From the NCBI RefSeq assembly GCF_030272615.1, contig NC_081408.1, positions 769,447,336 to 769,511,335 of the forward strand: 64,000 bases of DNA, read 5' to 3'. Source of the DNA: Cryptomeria japonica (taxonomy: Eukaryota; Streptophyta; Pinopsida; Cupressales; Cupressaceae). The translations under genes and the position numbers were made by a program. This document shows, one piece after another, positions 22,640 to 35,321 of this stretch (position 1 is the first letter of the stretch; each line of letters opens with the position of its first letter). The notes under the pieces are model-generated. The model was given only the letters and a program-made list of their open reading frames with translations, had not been told where the DNA came from and searched no databases.

Positions 22640-24260
22640 CTTATAAAGCAATTGGGTCACACACTTCCCTTGACTGAAATGTTCTCCCTTACTCTACTTC
22701 ACCCCCTTTGACATATAAATAGGACAATGAATAGCTCCCCTTGAACACATGCTTCTCTTGAAGAAAATAGTGAATAAATGAGAGTGTCATCACTCCCAAT
22801 TTCTCCCTTAGGTACTCAATTTCATCTCTTTTGGAAGAGGATTCATCAAAATATCCACAATCTGGTCCTTTGTAGCAACATGCTCCAACTTTACTTGTTG
22901 CTCAAGTACTTTCTCCCGCAAGAAATAATATTTAATCGTAATATGCTTTGTCCTTGAGTACATAAGTAATTTTTTTGATATGTTGACAGAACTCGTATTA
23001 CCACAAAGTATGGGGATGGGATGCTCATACTCAACCTTAATATCTTTCAAGGTCTATTTCATTTGTAGAACCTGTGTGCAACAAGTTGTCAGAATATATT
23101 CTACCTCTATTGTAGATAGTGAAGCTGATGCTTATTTCTTTCTTAACCAAGATACAAGGCAATTTTCAAGAAAGAATGCTCCTACACTCGTGCTCTTTCA
23201 GTCATCAATATTGCCTACCCAATTCACATCTATATATGGTGTAAGGGTCAAATCTTCACCTCTTGGATACCATAATCCAAAATCCATAGTCCACACATTT
23301 CAATATTCTTTTTATTAAATTGACATGGGTTTACTTAGGAGTTGCTTGAAACCATGCCATCAAACCAACTGTTTGCATAATATCAATCCTTGACGCTATA
23401 AGATAAAAACTTCAAATCATAGATCTATACATAGTTTGATTTGTTATAGGAGATTCATTATCTTTTCTCAATTTACAACCAGTAATCATAGGAGCAATTA
23501 CTGGATTACAATCTTCTAGATTCTAAACTTATTTAACATACTTGGTTTGAGAAATAAATATCCCTTCATCTAACTGAGAGATTTGCAAACCAAGAAAGAA
23601 AGATAACTCACTAAGCATTGACATCTTAAATTCCCTTGGCATATTAGAAGCAAAATTTGTGCATTCCCTCATGACCTCCTCCAAAAATGATGACATCCAC
23701 ATAGACAACAATAATCAACAAATTATCTTCTTCATTCTTCATATACAAATTGCTATCTACAACTACTCTTTTGAAGCCTTTCTCTTGAAGATACTTGTCT
23801 AACCTTGAATACCAAGCCCTTGGGGATTGCTTTAGTCCATAAGAGCCTTCTTATGTCTACAAACATAATCTTCATTCTCTAGAATAAGAATCTTTCAAGT
23901 TGTTCAAGATAAATTTCTTCTAGATTTCTATTTAGGAAAGCTGATTCGATGTCCATCTAATCAACTTTGAAATTCTTAAAACTTGCAAAAGCTAAGAATA
24001 TTTTGATAGGCTAAATCCTGCAACAAGAGAAAATGTTTCTTCGAAGTCTATTCCATTGACTTGTGCATAGCCTTTGCACACAAGTCTCGCCTTGTTCCTT
24101 GTGACTTCCCCATCTTCATTTAGCTTGTTTCAAAAAACCCACTTGGTTCAAATGATGTTCTTGTCCTCAGGTCTTGGGACAAGCTCCCAAGTCTCACTTT
24201 TCTAATTTGATCCAATCCCTCTTCCATAGCCTTTATCTAGTGCTTAGACTTACACGCTTT
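22640..24260 (-). pseudogene. Ty1/copia reverse transcriptase and RNase H fragment
   Basis: The minus strand encodes copia pol pieces in broken frames. From 5' to 3' they are a TWELVPRP-like region and [11 protein letters not shown] (about 24060-24170), YGLKQSPRAWY (about 23800-23840), the YxDD box (23692-23703, here YVDV), LSFFLGLQISQ (about 23580), and RNase H end pieces (TKHITIKYYFLREKV, EHVATKDQIVDILMNPLP; 22808-23050). Gag, protease, integrase and LTRs were not found, so it is a fragment. The YVDV replacement removes a catalytic Asp, and many stops are present. Confidence 0.8.
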
Positions 24261-26247
24261 TATAAAGTTATTTGGTTCAAATTTGGAAAAAAAAAACATA
24301 TTTGTATGTTATGTTGTATGCCAAGTCTTCTTCTTGTCTAAATTTATGTGCCTTTTTCTCCAATAATCAAATCTTCAGCATGGTTCTTTTGAACAAATCT
24401 GGTTGGTTTCTTTGACGTTTGAATATTAAAACTGAGTATAGATGTAACATGACTTATTTAATGACTGACAATGATTATACCTATTTGTATGCTTACATGT
24501 GATTACTAACCCTAATAGAAGTAATTGGATTTATGAATTATATATACATATATAGTACTGTTTGATAGGAATACAAGACCTAAATCAAGATTTATCTTGT
24601 TAAATATATTTAATTGGTAAAGTTATATCTCTATCTATCTTACAATTCTTATGTTAATGGAGTTTTTGATTCTAGGGCAAGACTTAGGGAAATCCCAATT
24701 AGGGGACATTATAGACATTTGCATGGCAAGCTTGGCAAACAATAGTGCCATGTCCTCCCTCCTTCACGAAGTGCCATTTGAAGTGACATGTGTCTCCATT
24801 GACATTATTTAGACATCAATTGCAGTTGGAAGAAAACCTATTTTCAATAGAAAATAGAAAATAAATATTATAATTAAACAAAATATTATAAATTATAATG
24901 TTTTAGAAAGATTACTCCAAACGCTACAATCATGAAAAATCTTGTGTTATGATGACTTTGTTTGATTATCAAAAACTTACCTAAAATCATCATTTTTATA
25001 CAAATAAGATACCCAAACTTTTATGGCTAGATAAGGGGGTATGAATGAATACCTTTATAATGAAGGTGAAAGCTATGAAAATGAATATGCTAACTTACAT
25101 GTAAGACACTTAAACTAAATGCAAAACAATAAAACATATACCTTTAGAGCTTAATGGATTGACCTTGAAATGGATGGACCCTTATCAATTTGATTTGCTC
25201 GTGTCACATTGTATGTGGATGCTCTTCAATAACACAACAATAAAGGCTTAAAATGATGTGGGGTAGGATGGATGTTCAAATGGAAATGGATTTGTGGAGG
25301 AAATTTGGCATAGTGGTGTTATGGATGATGGATTTGATGATCATATGGACTTGATAAGAATGCAAAATGGAGTATATATCATAATCAAACAAGCAGCATA
25401 AGAATACAAATGAAGTGGATGATTTGTGAAGAGAGAAGACTCCAATTTAGAGATTTTTGAATTTGAAATGAATGGTTGAGATTGTGAGTTGATGAAGGGC
25501 TAGGATTGAGTGAGAGAAGATGAGGCCGACTTGGGTTTATAGCCTTGCGATATGTGTCACAAGGTGAAAAGTCTTGGGAAGAACACTTGTCATGGGGAAG
25601 AGGGCAAGGTGTGCTCACACATCTTGGGAAGAACAAGAACATGAGGATGACAAGTGGAAACACTTTTGGCAAAGTGTAAGAGGCATAAGATAGAGGAGGA
25701 TGGCATGTGGGTGAAAGAGAAAGTTTAGGGTGGTTCTTATGGGGAAGAGAATTCTTACACATGTGTGAGCACCCAAAGGTCAAAGATGAGGTGGAGATGG
25801 AAATGACTTATGCATGCAAGTTCATTTAAGAGGCGGAGTCACATGTGGACTTGGGAGATGTGGATGAGCTTTAAATTGAAGAAAATGGTTAATGAAGATT
25901 AGGCCTAGCTTAATTAGCTTGATGAAGGGGGATTAATAGAAATATTTGTAGGAATCAAGATGTTAGCTAATTAATTGTAACTTAATTAACTAGTTGGGAC
26001 TAGCAGAAATATTGAAGAATTTGGCTAAGGTTGGGATTTAAATCAAATTTTAGAAGATTGAGGGATTATATAATTAATAAATAAATTAATTATATGGTTG
26101 GGAAGATAAAATTAATTAAATATAATTTAATTAATTTTAAGAAGAATAACGGGCTAACATAATTAAATTAATTATGCGAGGAGGAATAATTAATTTTAGG
26201 TTTCCATAGAAGGATGCTCATTCAAAGGTTATTTGACCCATGTTTTT
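24260..26247. other. Gene-free AT-rich stretch
   Basis: No coding region is supported. At 26040-26200 TTAATTAA-type motifs are dense, and at 25560-25640 the phrase TCTTGGGAAGAACA occurs twice about 60 bp apart. It may be a retroelement LTR remnant, but no paired copy was found. The 132-codon minus-strand frame here has no protein-like features. Confidence 0.45.
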
Positions 26248-28330
26248 TGTAATGCCCCACCAAGGTACCCTTGAGGAAACAATTAAAAAATGTTTGGAAT
26301 ATATATTTTTGAAACATTCCAAATTAACTTAACAACTTCAACACCAAAGATATTACTCAACATCTTGCACTTGCATGACAATGTACGCACCAAATTCACA
26401 AGGGAGAACACAATGCACAAGAACATCCACCCAAAATCTTACCATTACACAAGCAAGGTGAGAATAGTAGAAAAATACAATGGAAAAACTCACCACAATG
26501 AAGAAACATATGAGAAAGAAAAAATGACTCCTCAATGACAATTGACACATACCATGATTGAATCCTCTCACAAAGTGACACTGAGATGGGATGAGGAAAT
26601 AATCAACCTCCAATCCACATATAAATAGGCTATCCAATTCAATCCCAAACACTCTCGACACATGCAAGACTCCACTAGCTCAACTACAACCATACGACAT
26701 CTTGTTGCAACTCAATGTCACATAAGAAGAATACTGAAGTCCTTAAATGTTGACCAACCATAGGGGAAGGTTTAGGACACCCTAAGAATTCTCAACAGGG
26801 TGTTTTTGACCCTCACAAGATGATACAAGCCCTCAATTGACAAACTAGGCTTCTTCCTTGATCTTTCGTACAATGATTAGATTCCTACAAACACAATCAC
26901 TTAAATTCATGCAATAGACACCCCTAAAACTCATTGAAAACACACTTAGGCCACCTCAAAGGTTCCGTTAACTCTCTAAGCCTTGACATGCAACTTCGAT
27001 GCACTCAAACTACACCTTTGGGGCCTCAAAAATGATGTTGGGCACCTGCATTGGACTAGGTTTCTCACAGAGGACTAGGGTGCCTTGTCAGAAGAAAAGT
27101 GTACTAGAAGGATAGTAGCACACCACACTAGATTCCTTTGGGTGTGCCAACATCCTTTAGTTGTGACAATGTTTAGATGGGCTCTAGTGTCCCTAGTCAG
27201 TAGTTTTCTACATCATTGTCCTTCAACTACACATCTGTCCTAATGAATGAGAAAATTGAAGGTATGATATGACCATTTGGACATAATGTACACATTGGAG
27301 TAAACTAAAGGCATTGGTTTTACCTAAGGAACACAAAAATCCAAAAGGACTTGAGGATTTTAAGTATAGAACAACTCACTTGGACATCAAGCACTACTGA
27401 AATGCACAAGGAGAGGATGGGGAGGGAGATAACCACCTCCAAACCACCCTAAACTCCTACCACAAGCTAAAACACATAAGAACCCACAACTATGACACCA
27501 ACACACACTTACAAGACTTTACAAGATGCTCCAAGGAGGTCTTGAATAGGCTTGGAAAGTTAAACAACTCAAATTTCCACAAGATGACATGATGACATTG
27601 CGAGGCGACTACACCACCCTCCAACATGAATCATGACATTATTCAGTTTATTTTAAACCCAAAGTAAAGCTTCCTACACATTAACCATAATGTCACACTG
27701 CAATGAAAGAAAAAAATGCATGATCATTCGTGCTCGGTTATACATGCCACTCAACCATGTGGAACGCTTAGGTCCACACTACCATCCTCATGGAGATAAT
27801 TACATGACCAAAACACTCAAAGAATGAATACACTAGAGAATAGGAAGGATCTCACACACACCATACACATAGTATACATGCCATACACGATCATAAAGCA
27901 AACACCAAGATAGAAATAAGTACAATATCATCAAGAAAAGACCAAAATGAGAAAGAACAACATATCTTGAGTACTACTCAAACTACTAGTAAATATATGC
28001 TATACTGATAGAAGGGGAGTTTCATCATGTGATCATGGAGGGATGGTTCCATGTGGGATCCTAGTAATTTCTCATACAGACGAGATATACTCAATCTTAC
28101 CCAATGCAACACTCCATGAGTAGGTGGGTCTCCCGAAGTCATTCTTAGCCTATACAAGCACTCAAGGCATGCAAGGGGCATCCACTTATCTTGATTAGTT
28201 TTATTATCCATGTTTAATTTTAATTATCACTTGATTATAAGACTCCCCACACCATGATTGCCAATGTGTCACTTGGGGCCCAAGACATGCTGGGAGTCAC
28301 TCTCACAACCCACTCTAGTACTTATTATTA
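26248..28330 (+). repeat. Possible LTR or LTR-element remnant
   Basis: TGTAATGCCCC at 26248 resembles the LTR start TGTAATGTCCCC of the chromovirus at the left of the window. A TATAAATA motif follows at about 26621-26628. No matching CATTACA end, primer site or coding domain was found in the next 2 kb, so only the left edge is suggested. Confidence 0.3.
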
Positions 28331-28639
28331 AAGGTTCATCTAATTCTCCATGAATGAGGATATAAAACTAAAATTGAGGATATAAAACTAAAATCTATAA
28401 TGCAAAGGTAAAACAAAAGTCTCATTCAAAACAGTACTATTCACATCATAGTCGTTACTCAATTATCAATAACAATATTATAAACGATAATAATGCGATT
28501 TGAGTTATGATGATTGGATGTTAACATTGATGATTAAAGTTAAACAATAATATATCTTATATTAGTTAAATGTAATAAGATTGTATCAAGTGATATTTTT
28601 TACCTTCATTAGCAACATGATCATGTCATGTTTGCAGTA

Positions 28640-28990
28640 AGGAGAGAGGGAGAGTAAGTGAGAGATAGGCATATAAAGAGGGATAGATAGAGGGGGGGGG
28701 GATTGAGAGATAGAGAAGTGGAAGAGCCAGAGAGATAGGGTGTAGAGATAGAGATAGAGATCATGGACATGGAGATGGATAAGGAGAGAGATATAGAGAG
28801 GAGACGAAGACAAACAAAGGGGAGATAGAGATAGAGGTAGAGATGGAAGAAGTATGGAGAGATAAATATAAAGAGGCAAAGAGATATAAAGAGGTCTAGG
28901 AAGAGAGGGAGAGAGAGAGAGAGAGAAAGAGGTAGAGGAAGAGAAAGGAAGATATAGGTGGAGAGAGAGAGAGAGACAAAGAGGTCATCG
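28640..28990. repeat. GA-rich low-complexity tract, left part
   Basis: A purine-rich plus strand made of GAGA, GATA and GAGATAGA units. It produces spurious Ser/Leu/Pro-rich frames on the minus strand. It appears to be one tract with 29300-29470, split by the inserted inverted-repeat element between them. Confidence 0.85.
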
Positions 28991-28996
28991 AGACAC

Positions 28997-29288
28997 GGGG
29001 GCTTCACTTAGTGAACTTGGGTTATATCACTTGCGTTCATGATCCATACTAAAAAATCCCCTTATTTTCAAAAAATATTGACCTAAACTCATTTTTTTCC
29101 ACTCCCTCCCAATACATAGCCTGAATTAAAAGCCCCCTATTTGCACAAAATATTGTATTTTTTCATAGCCCGAATTAAAACCCCCCTATTTTCACTGATG
29201 GGCAATATATTGTACCCTCATTTTTGGGATATTAAACCCCCCAATATGAACGCACGTGATATGATATTGCCTATTTAGTGAAGTCCCC
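28997..29288. mobile_element. Small inverted-repeat element (MITE-like), 292 bp
   Basis: The ends are imperfect inverted repeats of about 43 bp. The left end starts GGGGGCTTCACT and reaches TATCACTTGCGTTCAT; the reverse complement of the right end starts GGGGACTTCACT and reaches TATCACGTGCGTTCAT. The interior has three direct copies of a CCCCCTATTTTCACAAAATATTG-like unit. Both flanks are GA-rich, as expected if it entered one GA tract. No clear target duplication was found, so the superfamily is unassigned. Confidence 0.6.
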
Positions 29289-29299
29289 ATGCATCAAGA

Positions 29300-29470
29300 T
29301 GAGTAAAAGAAAGAGGGGGAAAGATAGAGCTAGAGACGGGGAAGGAGAAATAAAGAGTAAGTGTGTGTATGAGTGAGAGAGAGAGATGGATAGGGATATA
29401 TAGGGAGAGAGTGGGGAGGGAGATAAATAGAGAGAAGATAGAGGAGAAATGGAGAGATATAAAAATGAGT
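29300..29470. repeat. GA-rich low-complexity tract, right part
   Basis: The same composition and strand polarity as 28640-28990. Frames called across it are artefacts. Confidence 0.85.
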
Positions 29471-29496
29471 TATATGGAGATAGGGACAAATACATA

Positions 29497-29536
29497 TAAT
29501 TTTGGATATATATATATATATATATATCCAAAATTA
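29497..29536. repeat. Perfect 40-bp AT palindrome
   Basis: TAATTTTGGA followed by alternating TA and then TCCAAAATTA; each half is the exact reverse complement of the other. It can extrude a cruciform. Confidence 0.9.
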
Positions 29537-29539
29537 CAT

Positions 29540-31050
29540 CAAGAGACATGAAACATGTTTACAACATTTGAATAAAATCAAGTGACTATTAATACAAATA
29601 ACTTATCAACAACTAAAACTAAAAAATCCATGTATATTTGAAAATGGTTTTTGTATTTTATAATCTAGAGATCTTAGAAAAACTCTAAGGGAAAGACTCT
29701 AGATTGTGGTAATATATGTGTGTAATAATTAGAAAAAACATTGGACGCAGAGTCAAGTATGAATATGATAAGGGAGAGAGACAAAAAGAAGATAGAGACT
29801 TGAAACAATAAATTGTATTACTTAATGTGTCATGCTCCTCCACCTTGAGATATAGAACTTATTTGGTTCTAGCTATGTCTAAGCGATGGTTGCTAGTCAA
29901 GGTGCTAATTGTAGACAAGACATGTGATTGAAAGGACATGTGCTTGAGAAACATGTTAAAAATGTGTTTGTTGGAAATTCTTTAGAAACTTTTAAAAACA
30001 AATTTAAACCAACATCATAAGAAACTAAAAATAAACAATTTGTTTTTAGCTAAAATATTAAATAATATTCTTATTAATATACAACTTTATTATATTTTTA
30101 TTATTAATATTATTCTTTTTTAATTATATTTTTTAATTATATTCTTATTATATTTTTTAAGCCAAATGTGTGACATAGTGGGGAATACTGGTACTAAATT
30201 GTATGCAAGTTGCAATCATTATGAATGTAGAACACAAATTTGAGAATAAGTTTCATGTTGGAGACATGTTCTAAGAGTACTTGGGTAAAGAGAAACAACA
30301 ACAGTCTTCATAGAAGGTAGAAATTCTGTAGTATGGTTTATTTTAGATCATTGAGTAGATATGAATGCATTTTTTTGGTTGGGATTTTTCAAATATGTGA
30401 ATATATTTTAGTGATAAATAAGTAGCTTGTTGTGGGGAAAATTCAATTAACAACAGGTTTATAAATTTTGGTGTTACTTTAATATTCTTGAGATAAATTA
30501 TTGTTGATTAAATTAAGCTCTACTAGTTGAGATTAATACACAGGCTATATTAGCTTATAATGTATGTTGCATGTAATGAATAGACACAAATTCGAGCACT
30601 GAATTTGTGGTATCCTAAATTGATTTTAAATTGCAATTGAAAAAACTAAAATAACAAAGCTAACACTTTTACCCTTTTCTCCTCTGCATTAGGAACATTT
30701 TGTTCTCTAGAGATATTTAAAAAAATTTAGTTTTTATATAACAAGTTATGGATTGAGGGAACAAGAACCCAACTTCTGAACCTTCATATGAAATATTTGA
30801 GTTATGCTGTAGATTTATTTAACTATTTCTATTGATCATCTTCTTATGTAATTGTCATTTAAATGTTATTGATTCTAATGTTTATTCCAGATTTTTAAGA
30901 ATCTATGCCTGATTTATGCTTTGGTTGGTGGTGATAAAGTGTAAATGAAAGTAAAATTGGAGCTACATCAATTTAGTTGATTAAATCTTGGAAACATTTA
31001 GCTATATAACACAGTTGATAGTCACAAATTATGTTCATATTCTCTATTTG
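29540..31050. other. Gene-free AT-rich stretch
   Basis: No coding region is supported. At 30060-30165 there is a run of imperfect AATTATATTCTT-type repeats. Confidence 0.5.
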
Positions 31051-31059
31051 TTTGGGCAG

Positions 31060-31700
31060 AGGCTTATCAAGTTTGGTGTACCCAAGGAAATTGTGGAGCA
31101 GCAACAAGTTGGATTGGTAGCATATTCGAAAGGTCTCATTTTGGCACAGGCAGGGATGACACTGGCAAAGGTTGTTGAAATCTAGCTTTACACTTGCTAA
31201 TTGCATTTGCTTGAAAGTTTCTAACCAAATCATTTTTGTCCGTATCCTGCAACATTGCAATCTATGAGACCATATATATTAGAATACTACCATTTTTGTC
31301 TATGCTTTGATGGATGTCCATATTTGGTTTTCAAAGATTCCATTTTGACATAGGCATGGAGATATCGGAAAAGGTTATGGAATTTGGCTTTACACCTGCC
31401 AATTCCATTTTCTTGAAATTTTCTAAAGCCTTTCGACGAATCCATTATGCGCATATCATGCAATCATTGCATTCCATGAGATGACATTTCTTTCAAGCAT
31501 TTTGTTAAACAATTCGCATGCCTTGTCGATGCTTCCACATTTTGTATACGTCTACCACAACATTTGTAAGTACAAAAAACCCTTTCCATTATGCTTTGGT
31601 GGATGTTGGTACATACAAGAGTATGCTAGCAAAAGTTGTGGAATTTGCTGTAAAAATCCATGCTTGATGATTGTCCAATACAGGGCTTCAACCCAATCCT
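31060..31700 (-). pseudogene. Pentatricopeptide-repeat (PPR) pseudogene fragment
   Basis: On the minus strand, frames that shift several times give classic plant PLS-type PPR phrases: [62 protein letters not shown], and STTFASVIPACAKM. At least three repeat modules are visible, with about 230-bp similarity between 31100-31270 and 31330-31490. PPR proteins bind organelle RNA and act in editing, splicing or stability; this copy has stops and frameshifts and is dead. No DYW or start region is seen. The copia element at 31787 lies just beyond its upstream end. Confidence 0.78.
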
Positions 31701-31786
31701 ACAAGAGGGAGATGAGAGAAGAGACAATCAAAAGATTAAAATTTGATAAATCAGAACAAGGAAACGAATATCTATTGGAATCACGT

Positions 31787-32610
31787 TGTTAAATTTGAAC
31801 CATAATATAAGAACAAACTGAGAACAAAAACTAAGAGAAACACAAATACACAAGTCCTTATCCTAGGAAAACCCTCCACCCGAGGGTGAAAAACCCAACC
31901 CACAAAAGTAATCTTTTTATTGAAAACTTCAAATGATCAATACATATATAGAAAGCTTCAATTGACTATCACAAAGCCTAAATCACTTTCTTATCAGATA
32001 CAACTCCTTGACAGAATGATAACTAATGATATACACATCAATTGTTCTCCATAAAACAATGAATGCTAAAAATCTCAAAATTCAGACTTAGTAAAATACT
32101 GAAAAGCATTACACGTGACTGAAGATGAAGTATACAAATAACTATCCACCACCTACACGAAACAAAAATACATATATATTGCCGAAAGAGAGAGCACTCA
32201 ACATCAAGAAGAATACATATATATGTATTATGTACATAACACATAATCTTTTAGGAGACGTCGATACAAGAAGCTATCATGGAAATGCCAAGAGACATTC
32301 CCGCCAAAGAACCGGTTACACTCCCCCAATAACTCATGAAAAATGGTAACAAAAGAAGATAGATAAGCCACCGACATACACCTAGAAGACTCACCGACAA
32401 CCACCATAAAGAATTCACTGACAACCACCATAACAATCGAAAAAGCCAAAAATAATATTGAAAGAAATGGATGCCAAAAAAGCGGTAAAGAGGTAACTGA
32501 AATCACCAAGACGGAGACAAATAGAAGGTAGCCATATGAAATAAATAGGAGACATTGAAAGAAAGGAGATATGCATCTTTAGATCTCTATCGCAGCTATA
32601 ATCTTCAACA
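31787..32610 (-). repeat. 3' LTR of the copia element
   Basis: 824 bp, TGTTAAATTT at the left edge and CTTCAACA at the right edge. It matches 37416-38213 with scattered substitutions and a roughly 27-bp length difference, partly from a repeated GACAACCACCATA unit near 32395-32430. A GCTAAGAGGGAG purine tract on the minus strand precedes it at 32611-32622. Confidence 0.92.
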
Positions 32611-32839
32611 CTCCCTCTTAGCAAGAGAGAGATCTTCATTTTTTCATCTCATGATAGGTACATACAACTGCAACCAAAGAAAGTCAATAGAGTCTCATCA
32701 CAAATTTTATTCAATAAAAATGTTATCTCAACATAACAATATTCACCATAGCTACTCCTAGAGGGTGAATGAAAACAAAAATAAAAATCATAAAGTCATA
32801 CACATGACTTCCACCATGGCTACTCCCAGAGGGTGGATC

Positions 32840-33021
32840 AAGGGATTTCACCTCAAACTTCTCTCACAAAGAAGAACTCATTAATCAGGGATTTCACCTC
32901 GAACCTCTCTCACAGAGAAGACTCATTAATCAAGGGATTTCACCTCGAACTTCTCTCACAGAGAAGAACTCATTAATCAAGGGATTTCACCTCGAACTTT
33001 TCTCATAGAGAAGAACTCATT
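32840..33021. repeat. Tandem repeat of about 46 bp, four units, near copia 3' end
   Basis: Four near-identical units each contain GGGATTTCACCTCGAAC, CTCTCACAGAGAAG and ACTCATTAATCA. They lie in the non-coding 3' region between RNase H and the LTR. Confidence 0.92.
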
Positions 33022-33099
33022 TATAAATAATAAGAAAAAAATCAATAAAGTTGAGACTTTCTCTCAACAAGAGCTTCATTCTCCACAATGCCAAGCTTA

Positions 33100-34340
33100 T
33101 CTTGGAAGTAACAAAACTTCACTCTCGGAAGCGACTTGGTGAGAATGTCCATTGTCTTCTCTTTTGTAGAAATATACTTGAGCTCAACTGCTTTTCACTG
33201 AATCATGTCTCTCAAGTAATGATATTTAATTTCCACATGTTTGGTTCTATCATGAAACACTGGATTAACTGAAAGCTTCACACAACTTTGATTATCACAC
33301 ATAATCATAGTAGGTTCCAAAGGTTGCTCAAACAAGCCTGCAAGTAATTTACGAAGCCATACAACTTCTCTTGCAACCACACAAGCTGCAACATATTCCA
33401 CTTCAGTTGTACTCTGAGAAACACAAGATTGTTTCCTGCTGCACTAGGAAATCATAGCTGAACCTAGGATAAAACAACAACTTGAAGTGCTTTTTCTATC
33501 AAGCACACAACCTGCCCAATCTGAATCTATAAACCCTAGCAATTTCAGATCTACACAAGAAGAAAATTTTAAGCCAAATCCAATTGTACCACGTACATAT
33601 CTCAATATGTGTTTGGCTGCCACAAGGTGAATATGCCTTGGTTCACACATGAACTGACTCAAGGTATTAACTGCATAGCATATATCAAGCCTTGTGTTAA
33701 TCAAGTACATTAAAGAGCCAATTAATTGCCTGTACATAGTAGGATCAACAAAATCTAAATTTGCTGCATCATCATGTAATTTTTTCAGATTTACCTCCAT
33801 AGGAGTCACCATAGACTTACACTCTAACATGTCAAATCTTTTCAAAATATCAATTGCATATTTTCCTTGACTTAATATGATTTCATTGGGTCTTTGCCAT
33901 ATTTCAAGTCCAAGAAAATAATGTAACAAGCCAAGATCTTTCATTTCAAATTCTGAAGCTAACTCCTTGCATTTGACAATGAGATCATCATCACTAGTGA
34001 GAAATAAATTATCAACATATAGCACTAAAATCAACATCTTGTCATCACATACCTTGAAATATAAATTTGGATCAACATCATTCTTTAGAAAACCCAAACT
34101 CAAGAGATAGTGATCTATCCTCTCATACCAAGCACAAGGGGCTTGTTTAAGACCACATAAGGCCTTTTTCAGTCTACATACATGTGAGTATCTATTATGA
34201 ATAACAAAGCCCTCTGGTTGCTCAATGTAAACCTCCTCTTCAATTTTACCATTCAAGAAGGTTGTTTTCACATCCATTTGATGAAGTTTCCAACCCTCAA
34301 CAACTGCAACAACTATAATAGTCTTGATAGAAGTGTAACA
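33100..34340 (-). pseudogene. Copia reverse transcriptase (C-terminal) and RNase H
   Basis: Open stretches 33444-34277 and 33195-33401. Reverse transcriptase motifs are MDVKTTFLNG, YIEQPEGF, CGLKQAPCAWYERID, the active-site box at 34008-34019, FEMKDLGLLHYFLGLEI and GSLMYL. RNase H shows DSDWAGC, RKSTS, and after a stop, EYVAACVVAREVVWLR, CDNQS and KHVEIKYHYLRD. The active-site box reads YVDN instead of YVDD, removing one of the two metal-binding aspartates, and stops lie near 34350, 33441 and 33192. It cannot make active enzyme. Confidence 0.92.
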
Positions 34341-34358
34341 TGCTATAGGTGCGAAGGT

Positions 34359-34721
34359 TTATTCAAAATCTATACCTTCCTTTTGGGAAAAACCTCTGGC
34401 TACAAATCTGGCCTTGTACTTTTCTATGCTCCCATCAGCTGCATGTTTGATTTTGAACAACCACTTAGAAGAAACCACATATTTGTTTTTACGCCTTGGA
34501 ACAATGTCCCATACATCATTTTTCATCATAGATTGATATTCCTCTATCATGGCATCCTTCCACACTTGCTGATTTAAAGCCTCTTCAACATTTGAAGGCT
34601 CAGGTGCTAAGATATGACTCATCAAAGATATGTAACCAACAAACTTGTGAGGTATTTTGCTTTCTCTGAAAGTACCACGACCTGATTTTTCAGCATCTTC
34701 CATAATATGTCTAGCCCGCAA
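34359..34721 (-). pseudogene. Copia reverse transcriptase N-terminal part
   Basis: The 120-codon stretch contains NVEEALNQQVWKDAMIEEYQ, NDVWDIVP, SSKWLFKIKHAADG and KARFVARGFSQKEGIDFE. This is the conserved start of copia reverse transcriptase just after the integrase-RT linker (34722-34980, stop-containing). A stop at its end separates it from the palm domain. Confidence 0.9.
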
Positions 34722-34979
34722 AGGTCTTTTCTTGTTAGCTGAACTAATACTGGCACCTGTTGATGTAGCTATAGAGTCAACTGGATCAATTGGATCGGCT
34801 GAATCAACAAGATCTTCTAAATCGATAAAATCCCTCTAAATGTCTGAAGATGGATTCATATCAACTGTATCTAAATATTGAGGGTGCTCATAATCTTCTT
34901 TATCAACTTCTATGCTAGATTCTTTGAATTTCATGCAAGCTACATCTTCATCAAAAGAAACATCCCTACTAATATCAAT

Positions 34980-35315
34980 CTATTTTTGTCTAGGAATGTA
35001 AATTCTATATGCTTTTAAAGAATCACTATAACCAACAAAGATGCCTTTCTTGCCTGAAGGTTCTAATTTAGATCTTTTCTCTTTAGGAACATAAATATAA
35101 ACAGGGCATCCAAAGATTCTAAAATAACTAACATCTGGTTTGACACCTGTAAAGGTTTCTTCTGGAGTCAAGTTGTTTAGAATCTGACGAGGACTACCAT
35201 TCTGAATGTGAACTGCTGTCCTGCAAGCCTTGGCCCAAAATAATATTTGAAGACTTTGATCATGAATCATAGCCTTTGTTGCTTCAACAATTGTCCTATT
35301 CTTCCTTCCAGCCAC
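34980..35315 (-). pseudogene. Copia integrase C-terminal part
   Basis: Follows a TAA after NPQ at about 35322. It shows the region that normally carries the third catalytic residue (xRKNRTIVEATKAMIHD), then FWAKACRTAVHIQN, PEETFTGVKPDVSYFRIFGCPVYI and KGIFVGYSDSLKAYRIY. The catalytic Glu before RKNRT is replaced by Gly (codon at 35307-35309). Confidence 0.9.
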
Positions 35316-35321
35316 ATCGTT

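Noticed and set aside
25385-25783. 132-codon minus-strand frame with a hydrophobic stretch
   Set aside because: Composition is that of random AT-rich DNA, with no homologous motif or splice context.
27978-28211. 77-codon minus-strand frame possibly encoding a protein
   Set aside because: No domain, no neighbouring exons, and protein-like composition is weak.
28586-29549. Minus-strand frames of 92-128 codons rich in Ser, Leu, Ile and Tyr
   Set aside because: They are direct translations of the GA-rich tract and carry no protein signal.
32840-33021. A CRISPR-like array of regularly spaced repeats
   Set aside because: The units are contiguous tandem copies without unique spacers, within a eukaryotic copia element.
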